This document shows, piece after piece, positions 57,771 to 64,000 of a stretch of DNA of 64,000 nt; position 1 is the stretch's first letter; each line of letters starts with the position of its first letter. Under the pieces are notes generated by a model. That model worked only from the letters and a program-made list of their open reading frames with translations, ran no database searches and was not told where the DNA came from. Location of the stretch: NCBI RefSeq assembly GCF_001643235.1, contig NZ_LQWY01000073.1, positions 95,439 through 159,438 on the forward strand, read 5' to 3'. The translations under genes and the position numbers were made by a program. Source of the stretch: Domibacillus aminovorans (GTDB lineage: Bacteria > Bacillota > Bacilli > Bacillales > Domibacillaceae).

Positions 57771-58248
57771 TTACATCCACCACCTTATACATCATTTTCA
57801 TCGTGTGATGCCCTGTGCCGCAATACTCGTTGCATACGACAAGGTATTCACCTGTTTTATCCATCGTTGTGACATATTCACTTACGTAGCCCGGTTCGAG
57901 CATCATGTTAATATTTGTGCCGGCCACTCCATATCCATGCACAACATCTTTCGTTGTAGCGATGATTTTTACAGTTGAACCAACTGGAATCTCCACTTCA
58001 GTCGGCATATACATGAAAGCAGAAGCGACGACGACAAGTTCGTAGTCCCAATCTTTACCTTCTACTTTTTTAAGGCCAGGTTCATTAAATGGAGCGACTT
58101 TGTCCACTTGTTCATAGTTAATCGTTTTTACTGAACTAGGCGGCTGATGTCCTTGGTGGAACGCACTAATCCCAACGATGACGAGGAATAAGACAAGCGA
58201 GCCGATTCCAAACGTGAGCCACCACTTTTCATAACGGTGTAAATGCAT
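57763..58248 (-). CDS. cbaB: ba3-type cytochrome c oxidase subunit II (CuA)
   Basis: A 161-residue protein with one N-terminal membrane helix (about 14-36) and an external cupredoxin domain. The binuclear CuA site is complete: CNEYCGTGHHTM supplies two cysteines, a histidine and a methionine, and VVHGYG supplies the other histidine. It accepts electrons from cytochrome c. The ATG at 58248 follows AAGGAGG at ten bases. Confidence 0.94.
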   Translation of the reverse strand: MHLHRYEKWWLTFGIGSLVLFLVIVGISAFHQGHQPPSSVKTINYEQVDKVAPFNEPGLKKVEGKDWDYELVVVASAFMYMPTEVEIPVGSTVKIIATTKDVVHGYGVAGTNINMMLEPGYVSEYVTTMDKTGEYLVVCNEYCGTGHHTMKMMYKVVDVNE

Positions 58249-58273
58249 ACGTATAATTCCTCCTTCAAACAAA

Positions 58274-58414
58274 TTAGAAACGATCAGTGAAAATAGAAAA
58301 GACGACCATCCATGAAGCGATGATAAAAATGCCTATTCCAAATACGGCGTATAATGTTCCTTTTAATGAGTGCTCTTCTTCCCGAAGTTTGTGATTACGT
58401 TTTCCAGAAGCCAT
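58274..58414 (-). CDS. ba3-type oxidase small subunit (subunit IIa-like), 46 residues
   Basis: A minus-strand frame of 46 codons starts with ATG behind GAGGAGAG. It reads MASGKRNHKLREEEHSLKGT, one hydrophobic helix (about 22-42) and STOP 25 bases before cbaB. ba3 oxidases of Thermus carry a single-helix subunit IIa beside subunit II; size, helix and first-gene position fit that role. It is too short for standard length cut-offs. Identity to a named gene is inferred. Confidence 0.75.
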   Translation of the reverse strand: MASGKRNHKLREEEHSLKGTLYAVFGIGIFIIASWMVVFSIFTDRF

Positions 58415-58485
58415 TCTAAATCTCTCCTCTCTTGATCGTCTTATTCCCCGTTAACACTATCTTAGGTGTGTAAAAAAATAGATTC

Positions 58486-58501
58486 TGTGAGAAAAATCAC
58501 G
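58486..58501. promoter_or_regulatory. FNR/CRP-type box upstream of the ba3 oxidase operon
   Basis: TGTGA-N6-TCACG (58486-58501) differs by one base from the symmetrical TGTGA-N6-TCACA box bound by Fnr/CRP-family regulators. It lies 72 bases before the first oxidase gene, between the divergent oxidase and xpt units. Oxygen- or respiration-dependent control is inferred. Confidence 0.5.
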
Positions 58502-58596
58502 AATTATCTTTTTATTGTGAAAAAAATGTGAAATAGTGGTGAATATATGTTAACGAATAATCAGAAAAAATAGAATCTTAACGTTCGTGTTTTATC

Positions 58597-58624
58597 TTGA
58601 TTTTTTCGTGCTTTCTGCTAATAT
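58597..58624 (+). promoter_or_regulatory. Likely SigA promoter of xpt-pbuX
   Basis: TTGATT (58597-58602) and TAATAT (58619-58624) are 16 bases apart, just before the purine riboswitch. Confidence 0.55.
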
Positions 58625-58647
58625 ATAAAGCATAAATGAACTATACC

Positions 58648-58718
58648 CGCTCATATAATCGTGGGATTTGGTCTGCATGTTTCTACCGGACTATCGTAAA
58701 TGGCTCGACTATGAGTGA
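58648..58718 (+). promoter_or_regulatory. Guanine-class purine riboswitch aptamer
   Basis: The aptamer has closing stem P1 (CGCTCAT with ATGAGTG), the core TATAATCGTGGGATTTGG, GTTTCTACCGG and CGTAAATGGCTCGACTATG blocks of the purine riboswitch. The ligand-pairing base is C in GACTATG (adenine riboswitches have T there), so guanine, hypoxanthine or xanthine is expected. When purine is bound, P1 forms and the downstream terminator shuts off xpt-pbuX. Confidence 0.93.
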
Positions 58719-58743
58719 ACAACAGTGCGGTTCGTCCGTTCGC

Positions 58744-58806
58744 AGCCTGAGGGGCATTGTTCACTCTATTCAATAAAGAGAAAATCATGCTTTAGGCTTT
58801 TTTTTA
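58744..58806 (+). terminator. Riboswitch-controlled terminator of xpt
   Basis: AGCCTGAG..GCAT pairs with ATGC..TTTAGGCT, ending in a T9 run. Its loop contains TTGTTCACTC (58757-58766), the exact complement of GAGTGAACAA (58713-58722) in the 3' strand of aptamer stem P1, giving a 10-bp antiterminator when purine is absent. Confidence 0.85.
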
Positions 58807-58825
58807 TGTCTGAAGATATAAATAG

Positions 58826-60726
<1,901 letters not shown>

Positions 60727-60775
60727 AACAACTGATGGAAAATATCCCCATGTTTTAAAGACATTAAAATGTCGT

Positions 60776-60826
60776 AACGTCATCTCCATTTCTTACATGA
60801 AAAGAAATGGAGGTGACGTTTTTTGT
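60776..60826 (+). terminator. Strong terminator after pbuX
   Basis: About 19 paired bases (AACGTCATCTCCATTTCTT with AAGAAATGGAGGTGACGTT, one G-T pair), a short loop and a T6 run. Confidence 0.9.
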
Positions 60827-60859
60827 GTTCAAAAAGACTTACAAAGAGAAGTGTATCAA

Positions 60860-61099
60860 ATGAATAATTGGAATTTAATTGCTTTTTTATCAGCAAAGAA
60901 ATCTGAAGGATTACGAGCGCCAACAATAAAAAGTTATGAGGAACATTATCCTGATGTGATGTTAGTAGCTGAGTTAACATCTCCTATTATCAGAAAATAT
61001 CTTGTGTATATGAAGGAAGATCATTTCAATTATAAGACAAAAACAAATGATTTAAGCATCCAGACGGTCAATGCTAGACTCAGATTTTTGATGAGATAG
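60860..61099 (+). pseudogene. Truncated tyrosine recombinase (N-terminal core-binding domain only)
   Basis: A 79-residue fragment: FLSAKKSEGLRAPTIKSYEEHY, VAELTSPIIRKYLVYMKEDHF and SIQTVNARLRFL. This is the order of the SAM-like N-terminal domain of phage-type integrases, but the linker after SYEEHY is short. The catalytic domain with the R-H-R-Y residues is missing; a stop comes at 61097 and a terminator-like hairpin follows. It lies just behind the pbuX terminator. It marks an old integration site or excised element. Confidence 0.6.
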
Positions 61100-61127
61100 C
61101 CGTTTATTCGGCTATCTTTTTTCTTTT
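61095..61127 (+). terminator. Terminator after the integrase fragment
   Basis: A perfect 8-bp stem (GATAGCCG with CGGCTATC), a 6-nt loop and a T-rich run. Confidence 0.8.
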
Positions 61128-61421
61128 CTATGGTGAATCTGGTGAAAGTCCACGATTTCGGCGCCTTGAAATTTAACATCGTTGGCACCGATATTGGATT
61201 ATGTATGCAACTTCTTAATTTCTTCAATTACTATTGAGCTGAACAATTTCATCGGCTCCAATAATACTCCAGCATTCTGATGTTCAATTTCTTCATTAAA
61301 ATCATTCATAAACCAGATTGAATCCGGAAAGGCTAAAAAAGCAGTCATTAAAAAGGAGTGAGCACTGTGGGACAAAATCATCAATTTTTAAATATTTTGT
61401 ATAGTTAAAGGAGGAAATATG
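61128..61421. other. Intergenic stretch with no supported gene
   Basis: Nearly 300 bases without a convincing gene. On the minus strand two protein-like stretches occur, one of 61 codons (61199-61384) ending in SSIVIEEIKKLHT and, beyond its stop in another frame, GANDVKFQGAEIVDFH. Neither has a recognisable family. They may be debris of a lost gene. On the plus strand a 13-codon frame behind AAAGGAGTGAG (GTG at 61366) ends before the lipoprotein gene. Confidence 0.4.
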
Positions 61422-61904
61422 ATGGGTAAATTTAATATTTATATTACAGTTTGTTTGACCATTCTTACATTGATAGGATGTAATAATAAAGAAAGAGTGG
61501 CTGAAAATGAAAAAGTAGTCGTAGAAGAGACAAGCGATAAAGCAATAGAGGAGAAGGTTGCTGGAGATGAAGAATTGCAGTTGGAATTGCCTAGGTCTGC
61601 AGCAATACGAATTGCAGATATGAAGCAAATCGATCAAGCACATGTGATCATTCAAGGTCACAAAGCTTATGTTGCTTTAGTTTTAAATGATACAGCTGAA
61701 GCAGTTCCAGTTCCTATAGAAGAAAAAATTTCGGACCTGTTAATGGATGGAGATCCACAGATTGAGGAAGTATTTGTTTCAGCAAAACCTGAATTCGTAA
61801 AGAATATGGCCGAGTTTGAAAAAAGACTTACTGCAGGGGAACCAAGTAAAGATTTTATTGACGAATTTGGTAATACAGTTCGAAAAATATTCCCAAATAC
61901 TTAA
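61422..61904 (+). CDS. YhcN/YlaJ-type sporulation lipoprotein
   Basis: A 160-residue predicted lipoprotein. The signal runs through LTLIGC, placing the lipidated cysteine at about residue 20, then an acidic linker and a globular part (about 65-150) with AIRIADMKQIDQAHVIIQGHKAYVALVL, which matches the YhcN/YlaJ family found in spores and forespore membranes. The second of two adjacent ATGs was chosen for spacing from AAAGGAGG. It is in the disordered accessory patch and has its own terminator. AT content is higher than in the neighbouring housekeeping genes. Confidence 0.75.
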   Translation: MGKFNIYITVCLTILTLIGCNNKERVAENEKVVVEETSDKAIEEKVAGDEELQLELPRSAAIRIADMKQIDQAHVIIQGHKAYVALVLNDTAEAVPVPIEEKISDLLMDGDPQIEEVFVSAKPEFVKNMAEFEKRLTAGEPSKDFIDEFGNTVRKIFPNT

Positions 61905-61935
61905 ATAAATTCAGATGTAAAAATGTATGAATAAA

Positions 61936-61982
61936 ATAAACGAAAGGTCGTGCTAATTTTGAGCAGGACCTTTCGTTTATTT
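61936..61982 (+). terminator. Terminator after the YhcN/YlaJ-type lipoprotein gene
   Basis: AAACGAAAGGTC-TGCT pairs with AGCA-GACCTTTCGTTT, 16 pairs with one mismatch, ending in a T-rich tract. Confidence 0.85.
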
Positions 61983-62340
61983 TTCTGGTTATTATGAAGT
62001 ATTTGAAAAACAGGTGAAAGAAGCCAGAATTAGTATTTCAATTCTGGATAGTGCCTTGCCGGAGTTTAGAGATTCAAGCAATAATTGAATGAAATAGAAC
62101 TGGTGTATACTACAAACACTTAGAAAAGGGGGTACAGTCACTTCTAAAAAAATCAGTAACTTCAATCATATTTTGATTATTTTAATAGGTAGCATTTAAA
62201 TGTCTATTTTTTTAGTTCTAAAGTTATAGTAAAAAATACTGACAAATGAGGAGATCTACAGTAAAATAAAGTGAAACTTCACTCAATGGGGGTCTTACTG
62301 CCTGTTAATGTGGGATAAAAAGAAAAAGCGGGGTGTGAAT
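61983..62340. other. Intergenic region without a supported gene
   Basis: About 360 AT-rich bases. An open stretch reading GYYEVFEKQVKEARISISILDSALPEF (about 61988-62086, plus strand) has no start codon and ends in a stop; it may be a gene remnant. TTGAAT and TATACT near 62084-62111 could be a weak promoter (spacing 15). I see no clear RNA or regulatory element before the CheX gene. Confidence 0.4.
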
Positions 62341-62811
62341 ATGAAAAACACACAACTAGATAAAAATACGGTCATTAAAGAAGTGTTGAATTGCGCCATT
62401 GAATCCATCCGGACGGTCATTCCAATCGAAGCGCAGGTGGGACGACCGACATTATTAACGGAGTCATTTAGCCATCATGCAATAGGTGTTTTTATCGGGA
62501 TCACCGGTGATTTGCCGGGCCGCCTAATTTTAGAAGGATCAGAAGAATCGTTTTCACGTTTAGGGACGAAGATGTTTGGCATGCCAATCGAAGGTGAAAT
62601 GGTTGAGTCATTTGCCGGTGAAGTTGTCAATATGATCGCGGGCAATATGGGTGCCGCATTGTTTACAAAAGGAATTACGATTGATATTACACCGCCAACG
62701 ATCATTGTAGGTGATTCGAAAATTTCCGGATTCAAGCAGGCGATCAAGCTGCCAATAGCGTTTCAGGAAGCCGGGGAATACGAGTTAGTTTTAAATATTG
62801 AAAAAGGCTAA
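62341..62811 (+). CDS. cheX: CheX-family chemotaxis phosphatase
   Basis: A 156-residue CheC/CheX/FliY-family protein. The catalytic ExxN pair is Glu94 and Asn97 in FAGEVVNMIAGNMGA, with the preceding GMPIEGEMVE helix. CheX dephosphorylates CheY-P, resetting chemotaxis. The ATG at 62341 follows GCGGGGTGTGAAT. B. subtilis uses CheC and FliY and lacks CheX, so this is an addition relative to that model; it lies far from any chemotaxis operon seen here. Confidence 0.85.
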   Translation: MKNTQLDKNTVIKEVLNCAIESIRTVIPIEAQVGRPTLLTESFSHHAIGVFIGITGDLPGRLILEGSEESFSRLGTKMFGMPIEGEMVESFAGEVVNMIAGNMGAALFTKGITIDITPPTIIVGDSKISGFKQAIKLPIAFQEAGEYELVLNIEKG

Positions 62812-63001
62812 CAGCAGTTGTCGAATTCCATATACATAAACATATTTAAGTATATATAAGATGGCATTGAATAGGCTGTTATATAAAATAGACATAAAGT
62901 CTTTCGTGTGAATCGTAAGGGGGATTTCGTTTTTGCCCTTGCGTGATGTTTACTCATGTATACATCTTTCTGATCGATGATGAATAAGGCATCTTTTTTG
63001 G
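62812..63001. other. Intergenic stretch after cheX
   Basis: No gene was found. A stem without a T-tract (CGTAAGGG with CCCTTGCG, about 62917-62944) is visible. Function unknown. Confidence 0.35.
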
Positions 63002-63030
63002 TTGCAAAAAAAGAAAATGGGTGTTAGGAT
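63002..63030 (+). promoter_or_regulatory. Likely SigA promoter of the 35-residue peptide gene
   Basis: TTGCAA (63002-63007) and TAGGAT (63025-63030) are separated by 17 bases, predicting a start of transcription near 63037, inside or just before the Fur box. Confidence 0.5.
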
Positions 63031-63041
63031 ATAAATAAGGA

Positions 63042-63056
63042 TGAAAATCATTATCA
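63042..63056. promoter_or_regulatory. Fur-type box
   Basis: TGAAAAT-C-ATTATCA at 63042-63056 matches the 7-1-7 Fur consensus TGATAAT-N-ATTATCA at 13 of 14 fixed positions. It covers about +5 to +20 of the predicted transcript, where a bound repressor would block initiation. Zur and PerR boxes have a related shape, so the metal is not certain. Confidence 0.6.
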
Positions 63057-63078
63057 ACTAAGAGAGAAGGCGTTTGAA

Positions 63079-63186
63079 ATGATCTGGTTATTTGTGACGG
63101 CGACAGTAGTAACGTATGGTGGAGTAATGAAATTTGTGCTGGATCGTACGGCAAATCAAACAAGTACGCCTGTATTTAAAAAATAA
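63079..63186 (+). CDS. Predicted 35-residue membrane peptide under a Fur-type box
   Basis: An ATG-started frame of 35 codons: MIWLFVTATVVTYGGVMKFVL, a single hydrophobic helix, then a short polar tail DRTANQTSTPVFKK. The site GAAGGCG precedes it by six bases. A clear promoter, a near-perfect Fur box and a strong terminator frame it, which supports a real transcription unit. No family was recognised. An iron-starvation-induced membrane peptide is the simplest reading. Confidence 0.6.
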   Translation: MIWLFVTATVVTYGGVMKFVLDRTANQTSTPVFKK

Positions 63187-63205
63187 TAAATGACAATGAA
63201 TATAG

Positions 63206-63252
63206 GGATACAGTGAAACAGGTGCACACCGCTTTCATTGTATCCTTTTTTA
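63206..63252 (+). terminator. Terminator after the 35-residue peptide gene
   Basis: GGATACAGTGAAA pairs with TTTCATTGTATCC (one G-T pair), ending in a T6 run. Confidence 0.9.
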
Positions 63253-63314
63253 TTTGCCAAAAATCATATACAATAATGAAAAAAAGGTGTACGCATCGAA
63301 GGGACGGAACAAAT

Positions 63315-64000
63315 ATGGAAGCACCGACAAAAAGTCACACGATGGAAACAATTCGGGCACGCACAGCGAGGCTTTATGAACAATTTATACATAATGAAGA
63401 CACTGAACGGGCGGAAAAGGCCGAGCTCTTTTTACGTAAAATGAATGATCATGAATTTATCGTCGCGTTTTGCGGCCATTTTTCAGCCGGCAAATCGACG
63501 ATGATTAATGAATTAACAGGTGAAGCACTTTTACCGTCAAGCCCTATTCCAACAAGTGCCAATCTCGTTAAAATTAAACCGGCCGAAGAAGACTTTGCTA
63601 AAATTAACTATCATAATGGCCGTCCGCTCTTATTTAAAGCGCCATATGACATAAAGCATGTAAAAAAGTTCGCAAAAGATGGCGATGAAGTGGCATCCAT
63701 TGAAATCGGACATTCGTCGTCTCATTTGCCGCCTGACGTGACCGTGATGGATACGCCGGGCGTTGACTCGACAGATGATGCACATCGTATCTCAACTGAG
63801 TCTGCGCTTCACCTTGCGGATATGGTGTTTTACGTGATGGATTACAACCACGTACAGTCAGAATTGAACTTTATTTATACGAAAGAACTGTTGTCGCATG
63901 GGGTGAAGTTGTATTTAATTATTAACCAGATAGATAAACATAAAGAAGAAGAATTATCGTTTAGTGCGTTCCGCCAGTCTGTGTATGATTCATTTGCAAC
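63315..64000 (+). CDS. dynA: Dynamin-like GTPase DynA, N-terminal part (runs off the window)
   Basis: The first 228 codons of a bacterial dynamin. The P-loop GHFSAGKST is at residues 54-62, PIPTSANLV is the switch I region, DTPGVDSTDD is G3, and NQIDKH is G4. In B. subtilis DynA (YpbR) is a fused two-dynamin protein that fuses membranes and helps survive membrane damage and phage. Whether the second dynamin unit is present lies beyond the window. The ATG follows GAAGGGACGG. Confidence 0.9.
   Translation, partial: MEAPTKSHTMETIRARTARLYEQFIHNEDTERAEKAELFLRKMNDHEFIVAFCGHFSAGKSTMINELTGEALLPSSPIPTSANLVKIKPAEEDFAKINYHNGRPLLFKAPYDIKHVKKFAKDGDEVASIEIGHSSSHLPPDVTVMDTPGVDSTDDAHRISTESALHLADMVFYVMDYNHVQSELNFIYTKELLSHGVKLYLIINQIDKHKEEELSFSAFRQSVYDSFA

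Noticed and set aside
61366..61407. 13-codon GTG frame behind AAAGGAGTGAG
   Set aside because: Too short to judge, not bounded by a promoter, and ends just before the lipoprotein gene. Mentioned only in the intergenic description.

Overview
The window is a 64 kb stretch of chromosome from an endospore-forming member of the Bacillaceae (order Bacillales). The evidence is gene content and order: sleB-ypeB, cmk, ypfD, fni, der-gpsA, spoIVA, hbs, folE, hepS-menG-hepT-ndk-cheR, aroC-aroB-aroH-hisC-tyrA-aroA, qcrABC, dapB-mgsA-bshA-cca-birA, panBCD, dinG, aspB-dnaD-nth, ponA/recU, mrfAB, gpsB-rnpB-ypsC. This follows the ypb-yps region of Bacillus subtilis almost gene for gene. Strong purine-rich ribosome binding sites, a B-type RNase P RNA and likely SigE and SigG promoters agree. 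The exact genus cannot be fixed from this window alone.

Layout. 1-11 kb: the start of an asparaginase gene, the PrsW protease, spore germination genes sleB-ypeB, the c-di-GMP receptor MotI, cmk, plsC, an S1-domain protein, isoprenoid isomerase, ribosome GTPase Der, gpsA and yphEF. 11-17 kb: spore coat ATPase SpoIVA, HU, GTP cyclohydrolase, the menaquinone side-chain and methylation genes, ndk and CheR. 17-24 kb: the aromatic supraoperon, without the trp genes. 24-31 kb: ypiABF, the cytochrome bc complex, ypjA, a very short YpjB-like gene, a zinc protease and a YitT protein. 31-45 kb: lysine, methylglyoxal, bacillithiol, tRNA-end, biotin and pantothenate genes, then DinG, AspB, DnaD and Nth. 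45-49 kb: recU-ponA on the minus strand. 49-56 kb: YppE, MrfA-MrfB DNA repair, GpsB, rnpB, a decayed PAS-GGDEF-EAL gene and the rRNA methyltransferase YpsC. 56-58.5 kb: a minus-strand ba3 oxidase operon including a 46-residue subunit. 58.6-60.7 kb: guanine riboswitch, xpt and pbuX. 60.8-63.3 kb: a more disordered accessory patch with an integrase fragment, a YhcN/YlaJ-type lipoprotein, a CheX phosphatase and a 35-residue membrane peptide under an apparent Fur box. The window ends inside dynA.

The genes connect functionally. fni, hepS, hepT, menG and the chorismate genes all serve menaquinone, which qcrABC oxidises; electrons can then pass to oxidases such as the ba3 enzyme at 56-58 kb. sleB, ypeB, spoIVA and prsW serve spore and envelope stress biology. 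RecU, PBP1, GpsB, MrfAB, Nth and DinG serve cell-wall growth and DNA repair.

Nothing here is a clear new multi-gene system. The best leads are small: a Fur-box-controlled 35-residue membrane peptide (63.08 kb), a second 31-residue peptide with its own promoter (53.2 kb), a pan-type leader with an attenuator before panB, a 14-bp palindrome on the ndk promoter, a YpjB-like protein reduced to signal peptide plus anchor, and the combined absence of trpEDCFBA and mtrB from their usual places.
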